A stretch of 64,000 nucleotides of DNA from Torymus aiolomorphi (Eukaryota > Arthropoda > Insecta > Hymenoptera > Torymidae): the NCBI GenBank assembly GCA_036365515.1, contig CM070876.1, forward strand, positions 95,675,300 through 95,739,299, written 5' to 3'. Shown here in pieces: positions 11,483 through 22,725 of the stretch. The translations under genes and the position numbers were made by a program. A model generated the notes under the pieces. The model had not been told where the DNA came from. It saw only the letters and a program-made list of their open reading frames with translations, and did no database searches. How positions within the stretch are numbered: the stretch's first letter is position 1; the number at the start of each line of letters is the position of its first letter.

Positions 11483-12497
11483 CATGAAGCGCCTACTAAG
11501 CTGCATGCGAGACATGACTTTCAAGCAGAGGAACATCGCAATGCCGGTAAAGGATGGAATAATAGTCCCGACCGCGGCAGCTGAGGCTCTAAACGAAGTT
11601 CGCTCAGCTGGGGTACAACCAGCACGTGGAACGGCAGCAAATGAGAGAAATGGGAAAACACCGGTAATTAGAGACCGAGCAGCGGGGATAGCGACGACGA
11701 GAAAAAGCGCCGATTAAGAGACAGCCCGATGCAGGATTCCCCATTCAAGAGAGGGAGAACGGAGAAGAACAGATTCACCACAGTCACCAGGAGGAAGAAG
11801 CCTACGCCCAGATAGTGGCAAGATCATGGGAACCCAATAGCAACAGCAGGACGGGAAGGAGAATAAAGTAAACCCTCGGCCTCGACGATGGGCAATCCAC
11901 ATAACGTCGACTGCGAAAAAGAGCTATGCAGAGATACACAAGGACCTCACATCCAACGTTAAGCCTGAGAAAGCGGAGGCTGTTTTAAGAAATACCAGTC
12001 TGACTAAAAACGGTGGGGTACTTATAGAACTGGAGAGACGATCGGATGACAAGGAGGCCTTTCAGAGAGTTACCCAGGAAAATCTCGGAAATCAATACCA
12101 GATTAAAGGCCTAACTCCAAGGCTTACACTGGAAATAGGCGGAATGTCGTGCGTGACCATCGAAGAACAGGTAAACGTCGCGATTAGGGAGGAGGTAAGC
12201 AACACGGGCAACCTTAGTATCCACGTATTTGACGTAGGTGGAGGAAAGCGGTGGATGGCGATAGTCGAAATAGACGAGACTGCGGCCATGACACTCCTAA
12301 GAAAAGGGAGGATTAAAATAGGGTATTTCAGCTACAGAGTTACAAAGCGGACAGTGATTCCGCGTTTCTTCAGATCCCAGGGCTTTTGGCATATGAAAAA
12401 AGACTGTAAGGACAACGGCTACCGAGCTAGCGCACTTCTCGTGCACGGGGATATGCGTCGCTTTCAGGGACGAGCTAGAAAAGTTAAAGTGGCCTAA
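11483..12497 (+). pseudogene. Second R1-clade element, ORF1 remnant (plus strand)
   Basis: ORF1 of an R1-type element in the opposite orientation to the first. Its early part reads MRDMTFKQRNIAMPVKDGI. Several frame changes follow, then a continuous frame from about 11900 to 12497 with KSYAEIHKDLTSNVKPEKAE, LIELERRSDDKEAF and IEEQVNVAIREEV. The final knuckle is degenerate: FFRSQGFWHMKKDC has lost its first two cysteines, so it should not bind zinc. ORF2 starts only a few bases after its stop, as in related elements. Confidence 0.75.
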
Positions 12498-12500
12498 AAA

Positions 12501-13580
12501 ATGTCGACGGTTTTACAAATAAACACGAACGGCGTCGTACTCGCCGACGAGCTGCTCACTAATCGAGTGAGCCAGGGACTCGTGAACGTGTCAATAGTAA
12601 GCGAACAGTATAGGCATCGGGCTCGCAATACAACCACGAGTTTCGCGGACGAGACCGACATAGGGACGGTCTGGGTAGCAGGTAATCATAGTTGGAAGAT
12701 TACCGGATGAGGCAAGGCAGAAGGTTTAGTATGGGCGCGCGTCGCTGATGTTACCTACGTGAGCATGTATATATCCCCCAACATACGAAGAAATGAATTT
12801 CTTATGCAGGTTGAACACATGGAGGACATATTGCGGGATATCTCCGGCATCCTACTAATTGCAGGAGATTTTAACGCAAGGGCAATAAAATGGGGTATGC
12901 CGGAGACAAACAGTGGTTGCAAATGAGGGCTCGGTCACTACCTATAGACACCCGGGGTTCCACGAATCCATCCCCGACGTCACTTTCACATCTGTGCACC
13001 TAGTACCGAGGATTAGTAACTGGCAGGTCTCGGAGGCAGAATCAGGCAGTGATCACCAGTACATCATGTTTACGATTTTAGATAGTGTAGGTGGACTCCG
13101 AGCGAGCAGACCATTAACAAGGTGGAAGACCCATCGATTAAACGTGGATCAGCTAGCAACTACTAAGGGTATCACAAAGGGCCGACAGAAATGATTTATT
13201 AGGCCGGGAGCGTGTGGAAGCCCAGGTGACCAGGGCAACGTCAGCTATAGTAGGAGCATGCGATGACTCCATACCGCGAAGCGGAAATAGAAACTACCGC
13301 CAACCAGCGTAATGGTGGATAGAAGATATAGCGGAGTTACGTATGGTTGAGGCTCCTTAGACGGGCACAACGCCCGTAGGAACGACGCGGGGCCACCATT
13401 GTTATCGCTGAATTTAAACAGGTACAGAAAAGACTAAGGCCTGCGATTAAGTCCAGTAGGCGATGCTGGAAAGAGGTGAGCGACGAAGTTAACTCCGACC
13501 CATGGGGACTAGGCTACAAAATCGTAACTCGTGGAATAGGGGCAATGAAGCCACCGGAGATCAATGACGCGCGTTAAATT
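12501..13580 (+). pseudogene. Second R1-clade element, ORF2 endonuclease and linker
   Basis: Starts at the ATG at 12501 with VLQINTNG, then IVSEQYR, MYISPNIRR (about 12770), LIAGDFNARAIKWG (about 12855) and, in another frame, PDVTFTS and SGSDHQYI near 13045, the S-D-H end of the endonuclease. A linker with LRPAIKSSRRCWKEV and SDPWGLGYKIV follows near 13430-13530, the region that normally leads into reverse transcriptase. A stop near 12708 and several frameshifts disrupt it. Homology ends near 13580, where the mariner-type element begins, so the reverse transcriptase is missing. Confidence 0.8.
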
Positions 13581-13664
13581 TCCACGACACGAATGTTTAT
13601 TTGTTCTCAATATTTTAAAAATTAAATCTTTTTCAATTGTCTCGTCTATAAGTAAAGTTACATC

Positions 13665-14726
13665 ATGGCTGATTATCCAGCTGATCAAATAGTTGAAATG
13701 ATAATGTTTTTAGGGCGATGTAATGGTAATTATCGTGCAGCAGCTAGGCGGTATGCTGAGTTGTATCCACAAAGGAGACATCCTACTGATTTGACAATCA
13801 GAACTTTAACTCAAAGAGCTCGCGGTGGCCACCTTATTCATCAGCGCAGGCACCACGAATACGATGAAAACAATGCTCGTGTCGTGACTATTTTAAGAAT
13901 TGTTCATCTCGACCCGCATATTAGCACACGCCAAATTGAAAGAGAAATTGGTATTTCCCGTCCGACGGTTTCAAGGATTCTGAGAATTATTGACTATCAT
14001 GCCTACCATATAAATTTAGTTCAGGAACTAAGGCAGAACCATATTCAATTGCGCATTGAATTTTGTCACTGGGCTTTAAGAATGATAGAAAATGATCCAG
14101 ACTTTTTCAAATACGCCCTTTTTTCAGATGAGGCAAAATTTTGTAGCGATGGGCGACTGAACAGGCACAATTGCCATTATTGGTCAGATGTGAACCCTCA
14201 CTCGCATAGAGCGATAGATCATCAAAATCGGTGGAGCATAATGGTATGGTGTGGAATAGTCAAAGGTTACTTGATAGGTCCGTATTTCTTTGAGCGAAAT
14301 GTCGATAGAAACAGCTATTTAGAGCTAATAAGAGATCATTTGCCAGTACTTTTGGAAAACGTCGACTTAGCTACAAGACAAAGAATGTGGCTTCAGTAAG
14401 ATGGTGCAGCACCACATTTTGCACGAATCGTTCGAGAATTTTTAAATAACAACTACAATGACAAGTGGATTGGACGAGGAGGTCCAGTTAACTGGCCTGC
14501 TGATTCACCAGATATGACGTCACCAGATTTTTTCTTATGGGGGTACGTAAAAAATGTAGTTTTTGCTCAACGGCCTACAAGGGAAGATTTTATGGATAGA
14601 ATTCGTAGAGCTTGCGAATCCATTTCTAAAGCGACGTTGCTCAGGACTGTAGATCATTTCCAACGGTGATTACGCTTGTGCCTGGAAGCCAATGGCGGTA
14701 ACTTTGAACATGTACTCCGTGGATAG
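13665..14726 (+). pseudogene. Mariner-superfamily transposase with two premature stops
   Basis: Homologous along its length to the intact transposase at 58466-59542. From the ATG at 13665 it shows two helix-turn-helix regions (the second around ISTRQIEREIGISRPTVSRI), the first catalytic Asp in FSDEAKF, then NRHNCHYWS and MVWCGI. A TAA at 14397-14399 replaces the glutamine just before the second catalytic Asp (DGAAPHF). The frame continues in phase through SPDMTSPDFFLWG to a TGA at 14667-14669 and the natural end at 14724-14726. The protein would lack two of three catalytic residues, so it is inactive. Confidence 0.9.
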
Positions 14727-14765
14727 ATAATGTCAACTGCAGTAATAATGGTGGGAGGCAGGGGG

Positions 14766-15128
14766 ATTCACATTAAACAAGCACCCCAGCGAGAGGCAAG
14801 GGGACTCACGTTAAACAAGCCCCCCAGTGAGAGGCAAGGGGACTCACGTAAACAAGCACCCCAATGAGATGCAAGGGGACTTACGTTAAACAAGCACCCT
14901 AGTGAGAGGCAAGGAGACTCACGTTAAACAAGCACCGCAGTGAGAGGCAAGGGGATTCACGTAAACAAGCACCCTAGTGAGAGGCAAGGGCACTCACGTT
15001 AAAAAAGCATCCTAGTGAGAGGCAAGGGAACTCACGTTAAAAAAGCACCCCAGTGAGAGGCAAGGGGACTCACGTTAAACAAGCACCCCAGTGAGAGGCA
15101 TGGGGACTCACGTAAACAAGCACCCCAA
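14766..15128. repeat. 38-bp minisatellite, about 9.5 copies
   Basis: Tandem units of 38 bp (37 in some) with consensus parts GTGAGAGGCAAGGGGACTCA and CGTTAAACAAGCACCCCA. Each unit contains GTGAG and its complement CTCAC 11 bases apart, so each could form a small hairpin. It starts about 40 bp after the transposase pseudogene's end and lies inside the transposon. Confidence 0.95.
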
Positions 15129-15892
15129 AGGAAACAGGCCTTACTACGTCCGCGTCGTTGTTTCTGGGTAACGCTAAAAGTAAGGACCCAGTATTATCAA
15201 AAAGAGCTTAAAGCCAATAGAGCAATGTTGCTGGAGCTTCTGTAGATAAGTGACCGCGAAAACTCCCAGGATATTATTTTTAGCCATTTTCATGGAAATT
15301 GGGAAATTGACCCCACTTAAAGCGATTCAATCTCCATGTGGTACTCCGGCGTCGCATCTGACTTCGAATTTATAATCAGCGACCCATGAAGCTCTCAGAA
15401 TGTGTTTTTAGTGATTTTCATAGTGATTCAAAATGACCTCATTTGGGATATTTCAGCCTCCATGCGGTACCATCGCATCGCACCCCACAGAAACCTAACA
15501 TCATATTCACAATTGGCGACCACAAAAATTTCTTAATTGGTTGGGTTTATCAATGCTTGTTCTGCTTGAGATAACTATGAAATTTCGCGTTCTGACAAAT
15601 TTTTAAGCATTTGACCTTGATATAACCTCGTGGAGGTCACAAAAAAAGTTTAAAGAACGGTTTTGGACGTAAAATTTTCCGCTCTATCCGATTCCGACGT
15701 CAGAAATAGGAGTTCTAATTTGAGAAAATGATCTTAACCTTGAAATAACCTTGAAAAATGATCTCAAGGTCAAATAAAAGGTGACCAAAAGTTGACCCCC
15801 ATCGTCACGAACAATTTTCATCTGAACCATTTTTCTGTATCTGGCCTGCATTCGGAAATATTTGGCTGCATAGATTAAAATGCGACACCGTG

Positions 15893-16994
15893 TATATTAT
15901 ATGTGTTCATAAAATTCCAAGTCTGACTTGAATCTCATTGCTTAGATATTGTTGTAAACAGATACATAACGCAACAGTTTCGATATATATAGATATATTT
16001 TCCATGTAATCAGTGTAACTTTACACAGCAATTACTCAGAAGCCAAACGATAAAATGCTCGGAAATTTGGATATGACATTCGTTATGTCTTTACTGACCT
16101 ACGTGTGTAATTCCAAGTATGTGTTGAATCAACTCTGATCTCCAGGAAACCACCTTAAATAAAACTTGATTGACGAAGTACGAAAAACTTGATTGACGAA
16201 GTATGAACTAAGTACTAAAAAAGGCATTGTATTTTTTCATATTATTAGAAGGTGGATTTTTTTTAACGAAGTCTTCGCTATATCGGGCGAATAAAAAGTC
16301 TGTATCTTTTGATTAATTTTTCTTTTATTTTTGCTTAAGGAGGACAGATACCTCTCAGCGTGCGGGGAAGGAGGAAGGTTTCCCCTCGCACCGCATGCGC
16401 TGCTCCTCTTACCGCGCACCCCCTCTTGCAGCCAATGAACTCGATTGCTTGTTTACGTTTTGCCGCAGTACTCAGTATCGAGGTCTATAAACGTACGAAT
16501 CGATTTCGTACAAACATTCTCCTGTATATTTGCTATATTGTGAATAGTTTTTTGGATCATTCTTATATTTTGTAAAGAATCGCTAAGTGTTTTGTGTTTT
16601 AGTAAAGGTACTTCCATAAGAACCCATGTATAAGAGTTGATCTTTTAAGTTCAATAATTTCATAACCGAGTTGACAAACGTTATGAAAATCCCCACACTT
16701 ATAGAAAATCAATCAAAGAACAACATATTAAATTTTTGGAACGATCTTATATTATTCATTTTGGTATCGAACTTCCTCAAATAGTGAACATTTTCACTTG
16801 CAATATCTAAATGTAAACTCGCGCTATATTCTGTTAGGGCATTGTGAAGGAGCAGCAGACATTCAAAAAAGTAGCAGGAGTTCCAGAAACATCAAATTTG
16901 CCCTAGGCATAAACAATATTAAATTCGTTATATGTTCGTGTGGACTGTTAGCGGTACAGTATCCTCTTGACATAACCTAATTAGTAAGGAAATA
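15893..16994. other. No gene recognised between transposon copy 1 and helicase remnant
   Basis: About 1.1 kb. A direct repeat of AAACTTGATTGACGAAGTA occurs at about 16160-16205. A G/C-richer part around 16340-16440 gives only short, unconvincing frames. I recognise no element. Confidence 0.5.
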
Positions 16995-18349
16995 TTCGAT
17001 GATATGTTTACAAAATTAAATGAAGATCAAAAATTTATTTTCAAACAACTTATAAAAAATATAAATAAAATCAATTTTACAGATGGTCCTGGAGGTTCGG
17101 GTAAAACATTTGTATATAAAACTTTAATTTATTATTTTCTATCAAAAGGAAAAAATATTATATCAATGGGTTGAACTGGTATAGCGTCTATTCTCTTACC
17201 CAAAGGAATGACTACTCATAGAACCTTTAGATTGCTATTAGATTTAAATAGTATGGAAAATATTTTTTTTTAAACTAGAATCAGATAAAAAGAAATTAAG
17301 AGAAATGGAAGTCTAATCTGGGATGAAGCATCTATGATACCCAAAAATGCTTTAGAAATTATTGACAGATCTTTAAGCGATTTATGTACAAACGATTTAC
17401 CTTTTGGGGGAAAATTAATAATTTTAGGAGGTGATTTTCACAAATACTCTCAGTAATGAAACACGGATTTAGAAGCGCTATAATTGAAGACACTATCAAA
17501 TATTCTGAACTTTGGCCTTTATTTAAAATTTTCAAATTAAAACACAATATTCGTTCTCAGAATAAAGAATTCTCGAAATTATTATAACAAATTGGAGACC
17601 GTAATATAAATCCTTTTATAATACCTAATAATTGAAGAATTAACGATGTTTGCTTACAAATTTATAAAAATATTAATAAAATAAATGATTATGATCGTGT
17701 TATTTTAGCACCTCATAATTAAAAAATTAAATTTTTGAATGAAAAAATTTTAATGTTATTAAATGGTGATAAAAAGACTTATTATAGTACAGATTATGCG
17801 ACTCATAAAGGTGTTGATCAAAGTGATAACAACATTCATATACTTTTTCCAATAGAAATATTAAACAATATTTATGAAGGTTTGCCACCTCATAAATTAG
17901 ATTTAAAAGTTAATGCTATTGTTATGTTAATTAGAAATTTGAGTATACACGAAGGTTTGTGTAACGGTACTAAACTTAAAATAACCAAATTATTTGAATA
18001 TAATATTGAAGCGGAAATATTAACAGGAGGAAAAGTAGGTGATAGAGTTTTTATTGATAGAATTAAATTAAATAGAGGAGAATCTTCTTCATTACCTTTT
18101 ATTCTTTATAGAAAACAGTTTCCTTTAACATTAGTATTTTGCATGACCATTAATAAATCTCAGGGACAAAGTTTTAATTATGTAAGGTTATACATCAAAA
18201 GGTAATTATTCTCACACGGCCAATTATATGTCGTTTTATCAAGGTGTAGAAATCCAGATAAGATATATATACAAAATAATTTAGAAAATTCATTAGAAAT
18301 TGAAAATATAGTTTGGGAAGAAATTCTTGATAATTATAAAAAAATTTAA
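16995..18349 (+). pseudogene. Helitron-type PIF1-like helicase remnant
   Basis: In one orientation, with stops and small indels, this encodes a PIF1-family helicase of the type found at the C-terminus of Helitron Rep-helicase proteins. Motif I (Walker A) is GPGGSGKTFVYKTL at about 17087. Walker B is LIWDEASMIP near 17318. GGKLIILGGDFHKY follows near 17410. The last third (17735-18205) is open and contains VMLIRNLSIHEGLCNGTKL and FCMTINKSQGQSFN, followed by QLYVVLSRCRNPD after one stop, and ends at 18349. No Rep endonuclease domain is visible upstream. Similar helicase sequence on the other strand fills 63551-64000. Confidence 0.85.
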
Positions 18350-18379
18350 TTATATAAGTAAATATATGTATACATTGCA

Positions 18380-18972
18380 TATATTAATTAAATATGTTCA
18401 TATATATTCAAAAACCAAATTTCTCAATATAAAATATACGCAATAACAGTATAAAATAGAGGAGAAATTATTTCAATGATGTTAAGAGATTTTAATGATT
18501 GGCTAAATGAAAATTGTATATAAAATTTAATTAAGTTTTGATTTGATCCATATAAAAATACAAATAAAATCAAAGAAACAATTTTTAAATAAAAATTTTT
18601 AACGTGAATATGCTCTTACTTATTCAAAAAACAAATTTCATAATATAAAATATACGCAATAATAGTATAAAATAAATGAGAAATTGTTTAAACGATGTAA
18701 TAAGAGATCTAAATCAATAGCTAAATGTAGTAGGTATACGAAATTTACTTAAGTTTCAGTTTAATACATAAAATAATAAAAATAAAATAGAATAAAAGAT
18801 TTTTAAATCAAACTTGATAACGTAAATATACTCTTATATGTTCAAAAAAAAAATTTCCCAACATAAAATATACGCAATAGCAGTATATAAAAAAGTAGAA
18901 ATTATTCAAATGATGTTATAAGATCTTAATCAACGACTAAATGAACATTGTATATGAAATTTATTTAAGTAT
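18380..18972. repeat. Tandem array of an AT-rich ~219-bp unit
   Basis: Three copies of a unit containing ATATAAAATATACGCAATA start near 18400, 18617 and 18837. A fourth, partial copy resumes at about 20207-20520 after a solo LTR and carries a further foldback insert. The array begins directly after the helicase remnant, so it may be the 3' non-coding part of that Helitron-like element. Confidence 0.8.
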
Positions 18973-20206
18973 TGTAACGGGCGCATGAATAAAAGTAAAG
19001 GTGGTCGCGTATACAGCGCAGCGAGATTTGAATCTCGCGCGCTTGCACGTATAGCGACTCGCCGGGCGCCAAGCGGGACGCGCGAGAGGCGGAGCGAGAA
19101 GAAGATGAAGACGCCGACGCGCCGCTCAAGCGACGCCGCGGCCATTTTCATCAGTCTGATTCTGCCGCGCAACAGGTGCGCACGTGTCCCGCCAGTGCCG
19201 CATCCCGCCTAGTGTCCCGTGCCCTCCACGCCTCTGAGCCCCACCGGTCCAGCAGCGACGCAACGCCGGCTGCCTCCGCTAGCCCGGCCACTCCGCCGGC
19301 CAGGAGAAGAGAGTGAAAGAGAGAGAGAACGAGAGGGAGAGACAGCGGCAGCCGAGGCTCGAGCGACCACGAGGCCCGGCGCCTCGAAGCGACGGGGCGA
19401 GAGCGAGAGAGAGAGAGAGAGAGGATCTCCGTGCGCGAGCTGGCCAGCTCAAAAGTAAGTGTTGCGCTTCCTTATATACTTGCCGCGTAGGTTTTGCGTG
19501 CGAGCGGCTTCGCGAGTGAGTGTTTCGCGGCTATTCGACGCCGCTTGCGTAGAGGCGAGCGGCCTCGTGTACGAGCGTGCGGCGGCCATTTTGTGGCGTC
19601 TCGCGGCGTGGTGACGCCGGCCGTGCGACCGGCCGGCTCCGCGTAAGTCTCGGCCTGCGCGTTAGATTTTGTAGATGATGTTCGGGCTTCGCGCCCCTTA
19701 GCGCGACCCTTTTGGTTTAATAAACCCTTCTTTATTTTACTTTACTTCGTTAGTGTCGCGTTCTTTATTTTGCGAGTAACCGTTCCCTATCTCCCCGAAT
19801 ACCGTCCTCTACCTTTTCAGCAGCTGCAGCTAGTCGGAGGCATCACCTCCTAGAGGAGCAACGTCGACGGGGAAATTGTAAGTTAAAGTCGCTCAGGTTA
19901 ACCTGAGCAGCGTTGTACGGGAACACCGGCGAGTGTAGGCAAGGCTAGTACATAGCTAGCCGCCGGTGATTCGTGCGCCGAAGTTAGTAGCAGCGGCAGA
20001 GCGGAGCGCCGGTTCTAGTAGAAAGCGGCCTAAGCTTTCTGCAGTGAAAACCGGGCGCGCTTGTTCGGAGCCTGCGCCAACGCGCTCCGGCCGGCCTACG
20101 GATCCGTCTACAACGGCGCGCTGCTCCGGGCGTAGTAGACGCCCATATATTACCTCGCGCATCCCAGAGAGGGATTAATACCCTGTTTTAAATTCACGCC
20201 GTTACA
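18973..20206 (+). mobile_element. Solo LTR, 1,234 bp, with GTAT target duplication
   Basis: The segment begins TGTAACGGGCGC and ends GCCGTTACA, so it starts with TG and ends with CA. It is flanked by GTAT at 18969-18972 and 20207-20210. Removing it rejoins the fourth unit of the 219-bp tandem array, which confirms the insertion boundaries. It contains a (GA)n tract near 19310-19425, a possible splice donor AAGTAAGT near 19454 and the poly(A) signal AATAAA near 19720. A hairpin-forming GCGAGATTTGAATCTCGC near the start is shared with the LTR at 55852. No internal retroviral sequence is adjacent, so it is a solo LTR left by recombination. Confidence 0.9.
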
Positions 20207-20265
20207 GTATGGATCAAATAAAAATTTTTATCATGAATAATACTCTTATATATTGAAAAAAATTA

Positions 20266-20414
20266 AGTTGGATTTTTTAATCGAATGGTAGGATTTTATG
20301 TTAATGATAATTTTAGAATCCACTGGCCATCCATACCAAATTAGTGTTCTTATTTATCCATAATAAATAAGAGCACTAATTTGGTATGGATGGCCAGTGG
20401 ATTCTAAAATTATC
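20266..20414. mobile_element. Short foldback insert with 14-bp direct-repeat flanks
   Basis: Two 54-bp arms (20303-20356 and 20364-20417) are reverse complements with one mismatch and a 7-nt loop. The 14-bp sequence ATTGAAAAAAATTA occurs at 20252-20265 and again at 20415-20428, consistent with a target-site duplication. It interrupts a partial unit of the AT-rich tandem array. The exact right boundary overlaps the last bases of the arm. Element class is unknown. Confidence 0.7.
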
Positions 20415-20429
20415 ATTGAAAAAAATTAC

Positions 20430-21720
20430 ATAATAAAAAATATATATATAGAAGTATTTAAATGATGTTATAAAATATCTTATTCAATATTAAAATAAAA
20501 ATTATATATGATATTGGTTCGATGAAGATTAAGATTGCACTCCAGTTGTTGATGTTGAATTGCGGTGAGGGATCGATCTGACGGAGGCCAAGGGAAGAAA
20601 TCATAATGCAAGATCCCTTATAATTATTTTACGACGTTTCGTTGGCATGATCCGCCAACCTCTTCAGGCTATATAATTTATTTAACAAAAAGAAAAAATT
20701 TTTAACAAATACGTTTAAACTACCACTCGCATTACAATAAAAAAAGAAGAGACAATAAATACCTTATCTAATAAGTGTCACTGTTACGTGACGTAGTTGT
20801 CGGCGATAGTTTTTCGTTCAGAAAATTTTCAATTCGCTTCTTTACACAATTTCATTTCATTTATTCGTTTCCTTATTAATCGCCTCACAACCGAAGTCGA
20901 TCGTCTGTAGAATGTGCTGACAACTATGTCACGTTGCAGCGCACCACGTTAAAAGATAAATCGGATCCCTAAAGTGGTGTCGTGGTGCTTATCGCCTGTT
21001 GCCGCCCGGGATGACTGAATGTGAAAGAGAGAGAGAAAAGAAAATCGGGGGAGGTGTAGCTCGCGACCGGGCAACCGCGGAGAGTCAGTTCGGCGCATAC
21101 AGCCGCACCACGAAGTACGCCTTAGGCTACGGAATAAAAGCTTCTTTGTTCAATTAATAATTAATACAATAAGGTATAGGAAATATATTAAGAAAGAAAA
21201 TTATAGAAAACATATATTATATCCATCTACGCATTAGTGAAGCATATACTCTAACAGTGAATATAACAGATAAAATTAACGAGTTTTACAAGAAAGATTC
21301 ATAATAAGGGACGCTTAACAAATTGACTGTACGAGTAATCCACGTGGACTTTCCTGCAGGACCAGGACCGATAAGGTTACAGTGTCAATTGATCGATTGC
21401 TCAGGAGTGGAAAACAAAATAAAAGAAAGGGAATAAATTTAGGTAATAACCATAATTACAACTAACAACTATATTATACAATTATAATTAAAATTTTATG
21501 GCATATACTTATATCTTTTATCCATTACGCATACGTCTACATTGAATAATAACGGTTAATTTCGAAATTATCAAGAAAAAATTATTTATCTATATATTTT
21601 CTGGATGCTTGAAATTATTTGAAAGTGTAGTAAATTCTCTCCCCGTGGATTTTGATAGACTCCGCAAATAAACAAAGATAGGAAATTAATTCAATGCATA
21701 ATTAACAGCGAGCGGATGTG
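20430..21720. other. No coding gene seen
   Basis: AT-rich sequence apart from a G/C-richer part around 20960-21130 containing a short GAGA stretch. Apart from the hammerhead-like motif near 20650 I see no element or gene. Confidence 0.5.
20631..20668 (-). ncRNA. Hammerhead-ribozyme-core-like motif
   Basis: On the minus strand CCTGAAGAGG is followed by GTTGGC, a 7-nt loop, GCCAAC and then GAAACGTC. This resembles the hammerhead core (CUGANGA, stem II, GAAA) with a 6-bp stem II and one extra G. I could not pair convincing stems I and III around it, so a working ribozyme is unproven. Similar cores occur in Penelope-like and other small retroelements. It may be a relic of such an element. Confidence 0.35.
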
Positions 21721-21726
21721 TATCTC

Positions 21727-21728
<2 letters not shown>

Positions 21729-21772
<44 letters not shown>

Positions 21773-21981
21773 TATGAAACGCTAGTTATGCAGACACTTT
21801 CCGAAATTTAAATAGACTTATGCAGACAGAGACCGACTTATGCAGACGTCAGCATAAGTAGAGGGATTATTTCTTTAGTCACGCTAGACTTGTGCAGACA
21901 CTTGTATAAACGGTACTACACTTATGCAGACAGGTCACGTGGTCTTATACATTGGTGTCAGCATAAGTCGATGTTCATATG

Positions 21982-22028
<47 letters not shown>
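21729..22028. repeat. Two TA microsatellites flanking a TTATGCAGAC motif cluster
   Basis: (TA)n tracts lie at about 21729-21768 and 21983-22028. Between them, at 21788-21972, the motif TTATGCAGAC or a one-base variant (TTGTGCAGAC) recurs about five times, with inverted AGCATAAGT elements interspersed. No frame across it is credible. Confidence 0.8.
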
Positions 22029-22034
<6 letters not shown>

Positions 22035-22260
22035 CTATTCGTACGGCTACCTTCGCTCTCCGAGCGTGCGTTCCCTCTCTCTTTCACTCGTGTGAGTCAA
22101 GTACCGTTGACGTCAGCCTCCTGCGACTGCGAGGTGACCAGCCTACTCCTTATCTCTGAGTGCAAAGGCATAATTATGTTAACTCGCTCGATTAGCGATC
22201 ACTTCGTGGCAAATAATATGCCCTATTAAAGAACAAATAACGGTGAATTAATAATTTTAA

Positions 22261-22721
22261 CCCTTAACCCTCATCGGTCACTGTGGGTGAAATTCACCTA
22301 AACAATAATATTAACTCCTCAGACAGTAGCTTAGTCTTTGAAAATACCCTTTTTGATAACTTTTCATTACTTATATTAGATTAAGATAACAAAAGTTTTT
22401 CTACAATATTTTTGTGTCATAATAATTGTTCATTCATTTATATTCATTATTCAAGTAAAATAAACAAACACTCTAAAACTCGACATTTTTCGTGCATTCA
22501 ATCTTTAAAATAAATATACTTTTTAAAAGGAGCAATAAAAATTTATTTTCTTTACTGATACTCATAGGACATCTTTTAGAATCCTTAAAGAAAAAATGCA
22601 TACAAATTATTTTTAGATAAATAAAACTCACTATCGAAGCTAGATATTACTTTTTCGACGCTGGGTGAAATTCACCTAGTGTGACCGTTACGCCATTCTA
22701 CTGAAGTGTGACCGATAACCC
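22261..22721. mobile_element. Possible TTAA-flanked MITE
   Basis: A 460-bp AT-rich segment is bounded by TTAA at 22257-22260 and 22722-22725. Near both ends it carries ATCGGTCAC (inverted) and the palindrome-like GGGTGAAATTCACCTA. The outermost bases are not a clean inverted repeat, so the element class (piggyBac-like) is tentative. Confidence 0.45.
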
Positions 22722-22725
22722 TTAA

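Larger units (their letters stand above)
13600..15892 (+). mobile_element. Decayed mariner-superfamily transposon, copy 1
   Basis: This is a diverged relative of the element at 57701-60603. It contains a broken transposase, a minisatellite just after it, subterminal AAGGTCA-type sequence (about 15615-15795) and a right end TTAAAATGCGACACCGTGTA near 15873-15892. The better preserved copy ends TTAAAATGGGACACCCGGTA. The left terminal repeat was not found; the element seems truncated against the R1-type sequence near 13580-13600. Confidence 0.7.

Noticed and set aside
11018..11717. Long polythreonine, polyvaline and polyglycine frames
   Set aside because: They are translations of the GGT/AGT simple repeat; only the RT part on the minus strand (10998-11236) is real homology.
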